A stretch of 64,000 nucleotides of DNA from Paenibacillus uliginis N3/975 (GTDB lineage Bacteria; Bacillota; Bacilli; Paenibacillales; Paenibacillaceae). Positions 35,153 through 43,667 of the stretch are shown piece by piece. Where the stretch lies: contig NZ_LT840184.1 in the NCBI RefSeq assembly GCF_900177425.1, forward strand, positions 2,690,010 to 2,754,009, given 5' to 3'. The notes under the pieces were generated by a model. That model was not told the origin of the DNA. It saw only the letters and a program-made list of their open reading frames with translations, and searched no databases. The translations under genes and the position numbers were made by a program. Position 1 is the first letter of the stretch. Every line of letters starts with the position of its first letter.

Positions 35153-35737
35153 TCATTGGATGACGGACTCTTGAGTGAAAATTAACGCTTTCGCTTGTTG
35201 CTTACCTGCGGCGAGTAGGTTGTCGCTCATATCAGGATCGTTGACAGATCGAGAAAGCATAAGTGCTCCAACCATCGAACTTAGCAAGCTAGACCCTGTA
35301 GCGTAGTCGATATTCGCGACATCTGCAATAAAATCGATCATCCGTTTCAACTCGTCGGTGTAGACTTGCCGAACCTCTTCAGAAGATCGTGAAATTCCGC
35401 TGGAAAGGGCAGGAAGGATGCAACCAAAATTCGTACTGTCCCGATGCTGCTGGCTGAGGTAGTAATCAATGACCACATGGATTGGAGGTCTTTGTTTCTC
35501 CTGTTCGGCAGCTTTCTGGAGGAACGCAATCGTATCGCCGATTGCATAACGGCAGGTCTCAGCAACCAGTTGTTCTTTATTATCAAAGTGCGCATAAAAT
35601 CCCCCGTGTGTCAGTCCAGCACCTTTCATTATGAAAGGAACGCTGATGTCGCGAATTCCATTTGTGCGAAAAGCACGGGCAGCACTTTCAATGATTTTAC
35701 CTCGAACCTTCTCCTTATGGCCTTCTGGATAAGGCAT
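35153..35737 (-). CDS. TetR-family repressor (194 aa)
   Basis: An AcrR-type helix-turn-helix is at about residues 25-50 (RDISVPFIMKGAGLTHGGFYAHFDNKEQLV). ATG 35737 (RBS GAGGAGCG) is preferred to a GTG at 35755. It is divergent from an orphan dihydrolipoamide dehydrogenase gene, with near-palindromic operators in the 187-base gap covering both promoters, so it is expected to repress both. The C-terminal effector domain has one cysteine near residue 110 (NFGCILPAL), which fits NemR-like sensing of electrophiles, but this is a guess. Confidence 0.9.
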   Translation of the reverse strand: MPYPEGHKEKVRGKIIESAARAFRTNGIRDISVPFIMKGAGLTHGGFYAHFDNKEQLVAETCRYAIGDTIAFLQKAAEQEKQRPPIHVVIDYYLSQQHRDSTNFGCILPALSSGISRSSEEVRQVYTDELKRMIDFIADVANIDYATGSSLLSSMVGALMLSRSVNDPDMSDNLLAAGKQQAKALIFTQESVIQ

Positions 35738-35775
35738 TGCAATCGCTCCTCTCACTCCAATAGTTCATTTAAAAT

Positions 35776-35804
35776 ATTATAGTCATCATAATAAAAGCTG
35801 TCAA
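35776..35804 (-). promoter_or_regulatory. Promoter of the TetR gene at 35737
   Basis: Read on the minus strand: TTGACA (35804-35799), 17 bases, TATAAT (35781-35776), a perfect sigma-A match. The operator TATAGTCATCATA (35778-35790) overlaps the -10 element. Confidence 0.85.
35778..35790. promoter_or_regulatory. Operator copy A of the divergent TetR system
   Basis: TATAGTCATCATA, a 13-bp imperfect palindrome. Related copies lie at 35857-35869 (its reverse complement form TATGATGACTATA) and 35876-35888. Confidence 0.7.
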
Positions 35805-35841
35805 TTCTGCTGCTGTTATGATGAGGACATGAAGAGGGCCA

Positions 35842-35871
35842 TTGACCGATTTAAAATATGATGACTATAAT
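35842..35871 (+). promoter_or_regulatory. Promoter of the dihydrolipoamide dehydrogenase gene
   Basis: TTGACC (35842-35847), 18 bases, TATAAT (35866-35871). Operators B and C overlap the -10 element and the start point. Confidence 0.75.
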
Positions 35872-35888
35872 ATATTATGATCATCATA
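35857..35888. promoter_or_regulatory. Operators B and C of the divergent TetR system
   Basis: TATGATGACTATA (35857-35869) and the better palindrome TATGATCATCATA (35876-35888), 19 bases apart centre to centre, about two helical turns. Confidence 0.7.
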
Positions 35889-35924
35889 TTTTAAAATCCG
35901 TTTTTATACAGGAGGTCTCTGAGT

Positions 35925-37313
35925 ATGAGTCAGTTTGAAACTGTAGACACATTGGTTATCGGATCAGGTCCTGGCGGCTACATGGCAGCGCTGCGATCCG
36001 CTCAGCTTGGCCTGAAAACGGCCATTGTTGAACGAGGCAAGATTGGCGGAGTCTGCACCCATGTAGGCTGCATCCCATCGAAAGCGTTGATTGCCGAATC
36101 TCATCGCTATCGAGTTCTCCGTCAATCGAATAAGACGGAGGTCGCGACTTCATTCATGAATGCACAGGCATTCAAGGAAGGAGTCGTTAACAAACAGTCT
36201 GGTGGAGTTGGGTTTCTGTTGAAAAATGCTGGAGTTACGATCATCGAGGGAGAAGCAAGCCTGGTTGATAAGCATACGGCTGTTATTAAACAAATGGACG
36301 AGGAATCCACGATATCTTTTCAGCACGCCATATTGGCAACGGGCTCCCGTCCGATCGAGCTGAAAGCCTTGCCGTTTGGTGGAAGAATTCTTTCCTCCAC
36401 AGAAGCTCTCTCGCTTTCGCGTATTCCGACCAGCCTGATCATTATCGGAGGCGGATATATTGGCGTGGAGTTGGGACAGATGTATGCGAAATTCGGAACA
36501 AAAGTGACGATTCTGGAAGGAGGGCGCCAAGTGTTGCCAGGCTTTGAGCCAGAACTGACGGCTCCAGTTCTCCGGCAGTTAAAAGCTGACGGCATAACGA
36601 TCATAACGGAAGCGACTGCCGTACAAGCGGAACAAACTTCCGATATGGTCACGCTTCATTATTCGATAGATCAGGAACTGCATGTTCTTACGGCAGATTA
36701 TGCACTGGTCACCGTCGGTAGAAAACCCAATACTGACGGAAATCTAGGACTGGAGCGTATCGGTCTGCGCACAACAGATCGGGGATTGATCGATACCGAC
36801 GAACAATGCAGAACGGCAATCCCGCATATATTCGCCATTGGAGATATAACGGCAGGTCCGGCGCTTGCCCATAAAGCGTCATATGAAGCCAAGGTTGCAG
36901 CTGAAGTGATTGCTGGCCAAACCTCGATGGTTGACTACAAGGCGATTCCGCTTGTCGTTTTTTCGGAGCCAGAGCTGGCAAGTGTAGGCCTGACTGAAGT
37001 GGACGCAAAAGCAAATGCTATTCCAACTGTCATCGGGAAGTCACCATTTTCAATTAATGGAAGGGCTTTAGCTTTACAAGCTACGGATGGATTCGTCAAA
37101 ATCATTGTGGATCGAACCTCGGGAGCCGTAATCGGCGCGCAAATCGTAGGGGTGGAGGCTTCGACCCTTATCTCGGAGATGGCTCTGGCTATCGAGATGA
37201 GCGCGAGCGTGGAGGATTTGGCCTTAACCATTCATCCTCACCCTACGCTGGGGGAAGTCATAATGGAAGCTGCTGAGAACGCCGTTGTAAAAATGAACCA
37301 ACCAGCTACTTGA
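35925..37313 (+). CDS. lpd: Orphan dihydrolipoamide dehydrogenase (462 aa)
   Basis: A flavoprotein disulphide reductase: FAD-binding GSGPGGYMAALR at 13-24, redox-active disulphide in GGVCTHVGCIPSKAL (C44/C49 approximately), NAD-binding GGGYIGVELGQMY near 176, FAD-binding FAIGDITAG near 305, and the catalytic pair HPHPTLGE near the C-terminus. The disulphide block reads CTHVGC where most Lpd enzymes have CLNVGC. No other pyruvate or oxoacid dehydrogenase gene is present, and a divergent TetR gene controls it, so it may serve in electrophile, quinone or thiol stress rather than a dehydrogenase complex. AGGAGG precedes the ATG. Confidence 0.88.
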   Translation: MSQFETVDTLVIGSGPGGYMAALRSAQLGLKTAIVERGKIGGVCTHVGCIPSKALIAESHRYRVLRQSNKTEVATSFMNAQAFKEGVVNKQSGGVGFLLKNAGVTIIEGEASLVDKHTAVIKQMDEESTISFQHAILATGSRPIELKALPFGGRILSSTEALSLSRIPTSLIIIGGGYIGVELGQMYAKFGTKVTILEGGRQVLPGFEPELTAPVLRQLKADGITIITEATAVQAEQTSDMVTLHYSIDQELHVLTADYALVTVGRKPNTDGNLGLERIGLRTTDRGLIDTDEQCRTAIPHIFAIGDITAGPALAHKASYEAKVAAEVIAGQTSMVDYKAIPLVVFSEPELASVGLTEVDAKANAIPTVIGKSPFSINGRALALQATDGFVKIIVDRTSGAVIGAQIVGVEASTLISEMALAIEMSASVEDLALTIHPHPTLGEVIMEAAENAVVKMNQPAT

Positions 37314-37408
37314 GTCTCTTTTTTTGCGTTGGAATGAAGTATGCATAACAGATATTTACCTTGTGCATAGTAAAGACGAACTCTACTCAGTAAGGGAGGT
37401 CTTTCTGT

Positions 37409-37603
37409 ATGAATGTTCAAAGAGCACAAGAAATAGCGTCCTCCCCCGAAATGGCATATGTGTTGTGTGATGGGACAGCGATCTATATTCAACATGTAAA
37501 CGAGCAAAGTGAGACGGCACGCATCTATGCGTTAAATAATCCGGAAGAGGAGCGGGAAGTCCCTTTGTACGCGTTAACTGAACAAGATCAGGAGCTTATA
37601 TAA
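37409..37603 (+). CDS. sspH: Small acid-soluble spore protein, SspH type (64 aa)
   Basis: MNVQRAQEIASSPEMAYVL, then IYIQHVNEQSETARIYALNNP closely follow the H-type SASP pattern (MNxxRAKEI...V..QHVDE...TARI....P). These minor spore proteins are made in the forespore. GGGAGG lies 10-11 bases upstream of the ATG. Its presence supports an endospore-forming host. Forespore (sigma-G) control is expected, but I could not define the promoter. Confidence 0.88.
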   Translation: MNVQRAQEIASSPEMAYVLCDGTAIYIQHVNEQSETARIYALNNPEEEREVPLYALTEQDQELI

Positions 37604-37625
37604 GAGGTGAGGAGGTGTTGAGAAG

Positions 37626-37796
37626 ATGGAAAAAAATAAGCAAAAAGAGATCGAGGCCGACCGTTTAAATTTTAATGACGATACGGATGATGTAGTGCGA
37701 CAAGTACCTGCTACGACGGATGCCAGCGAAGCAGTTGCAGCGATAACCTCACATATCAATAAATACGATATACCGGATGAGTTGGAGGAAAAATAG
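37626..37796 (+). CDS. Small acidic protein (56 aa), unknown
   Basis: This frame has a strong ribosome binding site (GAGGAGGTG, 8 bases before ATG) and encodes MEKNKQKEIEADRLNFNDD at its start, then TDDVVRQVPATTDASEAVAA and a tail ending YDIPDELEEK. It is strongly acidic with no hydrophobic segment. It lies 22 bases after sspH and is probably co-transcribed with it. No family is recognised; a spore-related role is suggested only by the neighbour. Confidence 0.65.
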   Translation: MEKNKQKEIEADRLNFNDDTDDVVRQVPATTDASEAVAAITSHINKYDIPDELEEK

Positions 37797-37867
37797 TGAT
37801 TGGCCCAGGCGCGCACAGGCTAACCTGCTGCGTGCTTTTTATGTATGACGATAAATAAAGAAGGTAA

Positions 37868-39379
37868 GTGTATGCATATAATAGAAATAGTTATCTCCTG
37901 AAGAAGAATGACGAAGTAGGGGAGTATATTATGGAGATATCAACTGATATTCCTGAGAATCATAGACTATCTTCGAAGGCTTTATTAGAGTTTTTCACAA
38001 AAATAGAACAACTGAAATTAGAAGTAAACACTTTTATTTTGTTACAAGATGGCAAAGCTACCGCTCAATTTTGTCGCTCACCATATCGTATGGATAGTCC
38101 ACAGCTATTATATTCTCTGAGCAAAAGCTTTACTTCTATAGCTGTAGGTATCGCATGGGATAACGGATATTTAGACTTAGATGATAACGTCATATCTTTT
38201 TTTCCTGAAAAACTACCGAGATATATTACTCCAAACTTAGCGAAAATGACCGTACATCATCTGTTATCTATGAACGCAGGGCACCATGATAATATCTATG
38301 CTACAGTAGCTAAGGAACAAGACTGGGTAAAGACATTTTTATCTTTAGATGTTGAACATGAACCGGGAAGCCACTATCGTTATAGCACTCATTCTACATA
38401 CATGCTGTCTGCAATTATTGAACAAGTAACAGGTCAAAACATGGTTGATTTTTTAATGCCTAGATTATTTGAACCATTGGGGATACCAAGACCATCGTGG
38501 GAAACCTGCCCATTGGGCATTACAGCAGGTGGAATGGGATTGAGTATTTCAACCGAAGGTATAGCTAAATTTGGTCTTATGCTCTTAAACAAAGGGGTTT
38601 ACGAAGGGAAAAGAATTGTTTCAGAGCAATTCATTAAGTTGGCTACATCAGAACAAAGTGATAATCGTGCAGGAGCAGAGAGAATAGATTCAGCCCAAGG
38701 TTACGGATATCAATTTCATTTATGTCGGCGCGGCTGTTACAGGGGCGATGGTGCTTTTGGTCAATTATGTTTTGTAGCTCCAAAAGAAAATATAGTCATT
38801 GCGGTAACTTCTAGCTTCAAGAATATGAAGCCATTACAGACACTTTTAGATTTAATTTATGAACATATTTTCGACCAATTAGACAAGAATGTTTTCTATT
38901 ATCCTGAAGACAATATCGAACTGAAAAATCTATTATCTAATTTTAACCACTCTGTTCCTACAATTCGGCCTGTTCCCGTTAACATACCGATTGTAAATAA
39001 TAGTTGTTATATGATGAATGGCAATCCCCATGGACTTAAAAAAATAACCTTCCATTTGAAGGATAAACATTTGGAACTTCAAGTTTTTTATGGAGATGAT
39101 AGAGATAATACTTTACCATTTGATTTTACGAAAGCGATGCATACTAAGGATGTATTCAATAAAGATTTATCCATGCATCTTCAAGAAGTTATCACTTATG
39201 CTTCATGGCAAGATAACAATACTTTACAACTTACTCTTTTTTACATCGAAACTCCCTACAAGGTCACTTATACAATAACATTCCATGACCAAACAATTGA
39301 TTTTCAATTGAACATCAATGTATCCCTTAACATATCAGAGTATAGAGTAACTGGGAATTTAATGAATGTTCAAGTATGA
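37868..39379 (+). CDS. Serine hydrolase of the beta-lactamase / class C PBP fold (503 aa)
   Basis: The catalytic serine-lysine pair is in YSLSKSFTS (S83, K86), with the YSTHSTYMLS block supplying the tyrosine of the second motif (asparagine of the usual YSN replaced by threonine). FGQLCFVAPKENIVIAVTS matches the strand with the third motif region. No signal peptide is visible, so it is probably cytoplasmic, unlike true beta-lactamases; EstB-like esterases and D-aminopeptidases share the fold. About 130 C-terminal residues form an extra beta-rich domain. GTG 37868 (AAGAAGGTAA upstream) or ATG 37931 (GGGGAG upstream) may be the start. Confidence 0.75.
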   Translation: MYAYNRNSYLLKKNDEVGEYIMEISTDIPENHRLSSKALLEFFTKIEQLKLEVNTFILLQDGKATAQFCRSPYRMDSPQLLYSLSKSFTSIAVGIAWDNGYLDLDDNVISFFPEKLPRYITPNLAKMTVHHLLSMNAGHHDNIYATVAKEQDWVKTFLSLDVEHEPGSHYRYSTHSTYMLSAIIEQVTGQNMVDFLMPRLFEPLGIPRPSWETCPLGITAGGMGLSISTEGIAKFGLMLLNKGVYEGKRIVSEQFIKLATSEQSDNRAGAERIDSAQGYGYQFHLCRRGCYRGDGAFGQLCFVAPKENIVIAVTSSFKNMKPLQTLLDLIYEHIFDQLDKNVFYYPEDNIELKNLLSNFNHSVPTIRPVPVNIPIVNNSCYMMNGNPHGLKKITFHLKDKHLELQVFYGDDRDNTLPFDFTKAMHTKDVFNKDLSMHLQEVITYASWQDNNTLQLTLFYIETPYKVTYTITFHDQTIDFQLNINVSLNISEYRVTGNLMNVQV

Positions 39380-39534
39380 TTTACAGAATAAAAAAGCGGA
39401 TTTTTCCGTTTTAGGATTCTCCCCTATGCGAAATGTATATTTTCCGTTAGAATAAGTCAGTACTATTCTGGTATCGGCAGAATGACATATTATACAGGAT
39501 TACCCCTGAAATTATTGGAGGCTTTTTTACTACC

Positions 39535-40158
39535 ATGAACAATCAACAGAATACTAACATCAAAATCGTAACAGCCGACCCAAGCGCAATCGGCTTGTTT
39601 GGACTGGCTATCGTTACGTTCGTAGCGTCCTCACAAAAGCTCGGTTTGACTGAAGGCCTCGGCCTCGTTATCCCATGGGCCATCTTTCTCGGTGCTTTTG
39701 CTCAGCTCTATGCTTCCATCCTTGATTCTAAACACAACAATACATTTGGCACGACTGCTTTTGGTGCATATGCTTTCTTCTGGTTCGCGACTGCATGCAG
39801 TTGGCTGGTAAAGCTCGGCGTATTCGGCGAAGTTCTAGCCGCAAATGCTGACGGCAAGCAGCTCGGATTTGCATTTGCTGGTTATCTCATCTTTTCCGTA
39901 CTCATGACGATTGGGGCCATGGAGACAAATAAAGTATTGTTCTTTATTTTCGTACTAATCGACCTGCTTTTTGTGGGCCTGACTTTTGATGCATTCGGAA
40001 TCGCCTCTGAGGTGTTCCACTCAATGGCTGCCTATGCTGAGATGGGTATCGCTCTATTCTCGTTCTATGGCGCGGGTGCAGCAGTGTTGAATACTCACTT
40101 TGGAAAAGTGTTTCTTCCTATCGGTCGTCCGTTTGGTATTTTCAAGGCTCGTCCATAA
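39535..40158 (+). CDS. satP: Acetate uptake transporter, GPR1/FUN34/YaaH family (207 aa)
   Basis: Six membrane helices. The family signature ADPSAIGLFGLAIVTFV at about residues 15-31 corresponds to the NPAPLGL motif. GAYAFFWFATACSW and KVLFFIFVLIDLLFV are typical later blocks. E. coli SatP is an acetate/succinate-proton symporter; the substrate here is inferred to be acetate. GGAGGC lies about 9 bases before the ATG. It is monocistronic with a strong terminator, and the last bases of the gene with that terminator recur at 44953. Confidence 0.88.
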   Translation: MNNQQNTNIKIVTADPSAIGLFGLAIVTFVASSQKLGLTEGLGLVIPWAIFLGAFAQLYASILDSKHNNTFGTTAFGAYAFFWFATACSWLVKLGVFGEVLAANADGKQLGFAFAGYLIFSVLMTIGAMETNKVLFFIFVLIDLLFVGLTFDAFGIASEVFHSMAAYAEMGIALFSFYGAGAAVLNTHFGKVFLPIGRPFGIFKARP

Positions 40159-40226
40159 AAGGAATATCGCTTGTATTAAACATATATATCAGCCGCTCAT
40201 CGCGCCGATCCGCGATAGAGCGGCTT
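40146..40226 (+). repeat. Gene-end plus terminator repeat, copy 1
   Basis: The last four codons of the acetate transporter gene plus its terminator. It recurs at 44953-45033 with about 8 substitutions and one base deleted, in the same orientation. Together they flank the four genes at 40385-44834. Confidence 0.8.
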
Positions 40227-40231
40227 TTTTA
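40191..40231 (+). terminator. Terminator of the acetate transporter gene
   Basis: AGCCGCTCATCGCG and CGCGATAGAGCGGCT form a long stem around loop CCGATC, followed by TTTTT. Confidence 0.88.
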
Positions 40232-40384
40232 TATACATGAGAGCATCCTTTATTCATTGGAAATTGCTAAGACCGATTTCACAAAAAGAGAAACGACCGC
40301 CCACGCAGTAAAATACTGGAGAACGGTCGACGCGTAACAATATTGTCTTGCCTACGCTGTGGGTATTTAACAGAGCCGGACGGT

Positions 40385-41053
40385 TTATTTAACGGCTTTC
40401 TTGTAATACTCAATATCATCTTTGTACACATTGTACGCTTCGGAATACTCCATCACTCTAGCTACATCCGAGATGAAGCCTTCGTCATATCCGGCACGTC
40501 TCAACAAATGGAATCCCATTTCCATGCCTGAAGCGATGCCGGCTCCAGTAATGATTCTACCGGTATCGACAATGCGCGCTCTGCTGATTGTGCAAGCCGG
40601 CGCGATCTCGGCAAGGCGATCAATCGGCACTTTGCCCATTTCGGACGCTTCCAGACGATCCGGTTCCTTCCGGCTTGTCGCAGGCAGTCCATCCAAAAGT
40701 CCCATTTGTCCATATATCCAAGAACCGGTGCAAACGCTGGTCAGTAACGTTGTCTCGGGCAGAGACCAAATATATTGATGCAGTCGTTTGTTATAGGTTT
40801 CCTGGCGAGTTCCGAAACCGCCGGGAATCAAAAATGCATCCATATCAGGCAATTCGTTGAAACTATAATTGGGGTGCACTGTAAGGCCCGCTTGGGTTTG
40901 GACGGGTCTTAATGAATCTGCGACAAGAAATACGTCAAGCTCTGGGTCCAACCTCCGCGCGACAGAGAACACACCGTAAGGTGCCGCATAGTCAACGACT
41001 TCAGCATCCTTGAAAACATAGACACCAACTCTGAAACCTTGCTTTTTACTCAT
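40385..41053 (-). CDS. DJ-1/PfpI-family protein (222 aa)
   Basis: A class I amidotransferase-like fold with DAFLIPGGFGTR near residue 77 and the nucleophile elbow LLTSVCTGSWIYG near 105 carrying the conserved cysteine; a GAGIASGMEMGFHLL block follows near 170. Related enzymes include isonitrile hydratase and glyoxalase III; none can be assigned. ATG 41053 has AGGAGTATTT upstream. It is divergent from a LysR gene that probably regulates it through the palindrome at 41120. Confidence 0.82.
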   Translation of the reverse strand: MSKKQGFRVGVYVFKDAEVVDYAAPYGVFSVARRLDPELDVFLVADSLRPVQTQAGLTVHPNYSFNELPDMDAFLIPGGFGTRQETYNKRLHQYIWSLPETTLLTSVCTGSWIYGQMGLLDGLPATSRKEPDRLEASEMGKVPIDRLAEIAPACTISRARIVDTGRIITGAGIASGMEMGFHLLRRAGYDEGFISDVARVMEYSEAYNVYKDDIEYYKKAVK

Positions 41054-41119
41054 AAATACTCCTCTCACTTTCCTATCGAATTTTAAAATCTATTTCTTAT
41101 GTTGTTTCGGAAATTATGA

Positions 41120-41150
41120 TATCATGAAATTAGATATTGCAGTCATGATA
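41120..41150. promoter_or_regulatory. Palindrome between the PfpI and LysR genes, probable operator
   Basis: TATCATGA (41120-41127) and TCATGATA (41143-41150), perfect 8-bp arms, 15 bases apart. LysR-type regulators commonly bind such a dyad in the divergent gap. Confidence 0.55.
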
Positions 41151-41199
41151 TAATTCAATACAATACATTTCATTTTTCGATATCAGGAGGAGGATTATA

Positions 41200-42102
41200 G
41201 TGATTGAATTGCTGGAAGGGAGATTTATTAAAACCTTTATTGTCGTGATGGAAGAAAAAAGCTTTAGCCGTGCAGCGGATAAACTGGGGTATGTTCAGTC
41301 CACGGTGACAACCCATATTCAATTGTTAGAGCAAGTGTGTAAACAGAAATTGTTCCACCGATTGTCTCGTGGTGTAAAACCAACAGCGGCTGGTGAAAAA
41401 CTCTTGAAATATGCCTATCAATTTGTTCAATTAGGAGCTACGATCGAGGATGCTATGAATGAGATGGAACAGCCGAGAGGCACGGTGTACCTTCGTATGC
41501 AGGAATCCTTTTTTTTGACACGGTTTTCTTCGTTTATGCAGCATTTTGGGAAGGAATATCCAGAAGTGAAATTGCGGATTTCTTCAGGATTTCATCAGGA
41601 TATATTGGATCAAGTGCTTGAACATGCAATTGATTTTGGAATCTTGCCCCGTGATCCAAAGCGGAATGATATTGTATTCTATCCTTTGGTTGAAGAGAAA
41701 TTGATATTTATCGCATCCAATACCTTGATGATGGACGTAGAGACTGAAGGAGTTTCCCGATTAAACAAGGAAATATTGATCAGTTTCGGAAGCATATGTT
41801 TATACCATACACATGCCAGTAAGGCACTGAAGGAGGCGGGAATTCAGGTGAAGGATGCAATTGAACTCCCGAGTCTGGAAATGATTAAACAATCCGTTGC
41901 ATGCGGGATTGGTTTTGCTTTGGTTCCGGAAGTTGCGGTGCAACATGAACTCGACGCAGGCACTTTTAAAGTACTTCCTTTATGTCCAGAAAGCTATTCC
42001 ATGCATGGATTAATTGTTCATAAGAACAGAGAGTTAAGTCATCCGGCAAGATTAGTAAAGTCAGAATTGATAAAGCCGTCTGCACTCAATACTCGCATGT
42101 GA
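41200..42102 (+). CDS. LysR-type transcriptional regulator (300 aa)
   Basis: Winged helix-turn-helix at about residues 15-60 (SFSRAADKLGYVQSTVTTHI), then a substrate-binding domain of about 200 residues (FHQDILDQVLEHAIDFGIL, VACGIGFALVPEVAV). Start is GTG with GGAGGAGG 6-8 bases upstream. Divergent from the PfpI gene; the perfect dyad at 41120 is a candidate binding site. The effector is not predictable. Confidence 0.9.
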   Translation: MIELLEGRFIKTFIVVMEEKSFSRAADKLGYVQSTVTTHIQLLEQVCKQKLFHRLSRGVKPTAAGEKLLKYAYQFVQLGATIEDAMNEMEQPRGTVYLRMQESFFLTRFSSFMQHFGKEYPEVKLRISSGFHQDILDQVLEHAIDFGILPRDPKRNDIVFYPLVEEKLIFIASNTLMMDVETEGVSRLNKEILISFGSICLYHTHASKALKEAGIQVKDAIELPSLEMIKQSVACGIGFALVPEVAVQHELDAGTFKVLPLCPESYSMHGLIVHKNRELSHPARLVKSELIKPSALNTRM

Positions 42103-42110
42103 GAAACGAT

Positions 42111-42145
42111 AAGGAGCGATCGTTGTGATCGCTCCTTTAACTATA
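42111..42145 (+). terminator. Terminator of the LysR gene
   Basis: AAGGAGCGATC and its exact complement enclose loop GTTGT, followed by a weak T-rich tail (TAACTATAT). Confidence 0.7.
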
Positions 42146-42423
42146 TCATTTGAACTATATTTCTTGATTAAGAACCTAACACAAAGTCATGTCGAAGTAG
42201 GCGTGATGATGCAAGATGAGAATACATATGCTTAAGGATCGTTGCTATTAATTTATCGGATAGGATAGCTTAGTTAAGAAGGGATTTTTAGTTGAAATGA
42301 AGAAAATATAATAATGCTTACAGAAGTTGATCGTTTGTGCAAGCTCATGAATGTGCTCCGTCCACAACGTAAAGTCAGCATCAGACAGGTTTACATGATT
42401 TGATAGACAGGAGGACCTTTGAA
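42146..42423 (+). other. Gap before the sugar kinase gene
   Basis: No credible gene or named regulatory element is seen in this AT-rich stretch beyond the ribosome binding site AGGAGG of the kinase gene at its end. Confidence 0.4.
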
Positions 42424-43401
42424 ATGGTTCATGAAGTAGTTATTGGAATTGATGGGGGCGGATCGCAAACGCGAGTCATGGTCAGCGATTTGTCTGGACA
42501 TATATTGTCCTATGCAAAAGGCGGGGCATCGTCGATCCATAAAGACAGCAACGCCCACGAAAATGTTCAAAAAACCATTCAAATGGCGCTTTCCGTAGCC
42601 GGTTGCAGCATCGATCAAGTCAAAGGAATATATGCGGGGATAGCAGGTTACGAGTCCGAGCAAGACTTAAAGTGGGTTAAACGTTTAACTGATGTAGAAG
42701 GGTTACATTGTCCGAAATGGTATGTGAACGATTCCGTCGTTGCGCATGCGGGAGCTTTCTTGGGGAAGCCTGGTATCGTGGTTGTGTCAGGTACGGGATC
42801 GATCATTTTTGCAGTTACTGAACAAGGGATTCAACTTAAAAATAATGACTTCCATCATTATGCCGAGAGTGCTGCAAGATTTCTTTCATATGATACAATT
42901 TTCGAAATACTGGCTGGGAATATTCAACGATCAGATGAGACGATGGTTCGTAATATTCAATCCTATTGGAATGTTGAAAACTTAGATCAACTTCGTACCC
43001 TAGCGGCTCGAGGATTTATAGAGGATCGAAGGGAACGAGATAAAAAATTTGGAGAGATGGCCTCAATCATCACGAATGCCGCTCAGGAGGGGAGCCGATT
43101 GGCTCAGATCGTATGTGATAAAGCCATCGATCAAATCATGGTTGGAGTGGAGATTCTTGGATCATTCTTCCAATCCGGCCTCCTATCCGTAACGGGTATA
43201 GGAAGTGTCATCAATAGTCCTTATATGAAATCTAAATTTATTGAAAGCTTGCAATCCGGTAAAAATAAACGATATCGTTTTAATAATCCCGAGTTATCAG
43301 CAGTATCCGGTGCTGTGATGATGGCACTTAAAAGTTTAGACATACCGATTGATTTTAAAACTATTGAATTAATTAGGGACCACCCTCATTCGACATGGTA
43401 G
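42424..43401 (+). CDS. BadF/BadG-type ATPase, N-acetylglucosamine kinase-like (325 aa)
   Basis: An actin-fold kinase: GIDGGGSQTRVMV (about residues 8-20) is the phosphate-1 loop, IYAGIAGYES the next, and VVSGTGSIIFA near 120 the phosphate-2 loop; VTGIGSVINS supplies the adenosine region near 270. In Bacillota such proteins (NagK-type) phosphorylate amino sugars such as GlcNAc from cell-wall recycling. ATG 42424 has AGGAGGACC upstream. Stands alone, ended by the terminator at 43472. Confidence 0.82.
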   Translation: MVHEVVIGIDGGGSQTRVMVSDLSGHILSYAKGGASSIHKDSNAHENVQKTIQMALSVAGCSIDQVKGIYAGIAGYESEQDLKWVKRLTDVEGLHCPKWYVNDSVVAHAGAFLGKPGIVVVSGTGSIIFAVTEQGIQLKNNDFHHYAESAARFLSYDTIFEILAGNIQRSDETMVRNIQSYWNVENLDQLRTLAARGFIEDRRERDKKFGEMASIITNAAQEGSRLAQIVCDKAIDQIMVGVEILGSFFQSGLLSVTGIGSVINSPYMKSKFIESLQSGKNKRYRFNNPELSAVSGAVMMALKSLDIPIDFKTIELIRDHPHSTW

Positions 43402-43471
43402 AGTAGAAGAGAACTTGGTAAATCTTTTAAGGATATATGTTCTTGTCCTCCGATGGCACGACAAGAACAGA

Positions 43472-43498
43472 AAAACCACGTAAATCGTGGTTTTTTTG
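43472..43498 (+). terminator. Terminator of the kinase gene
   Basis: AAAACCACG and CGTGGTTTT around TAAAT, followed by seven T. Confidence 0.88.
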
Positions 43499-43667
43499 TT
43501 CGACATAAGTTCCAATCAGGGTTAAAACCTTGGAGAAGGTGAACTAAAACCTATAAATCCCATTGCATATGGTAATAAAAAACTATAATATCAGACGGGT
43601 GCAAATTGCAAAAATATAATTTTGGCATCAAACTATTGACATTACAAAACCTGACAGCGAGGTAAAC

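Noticed and set aside
35444..35782. A 112-codon open frame on the plus strand opposite the TetR gene
   Set aside because: Antisense to a clear TetR gene; no ribosome binding site and it runs through that gene's promoter.
36150..36530. A 126-codon open frame on the minus strand
   Set aside because: It lies wholly inside the dihydrolipoamide dehydrogenase gene, has no ribosome binding site and no recognisable protein features.
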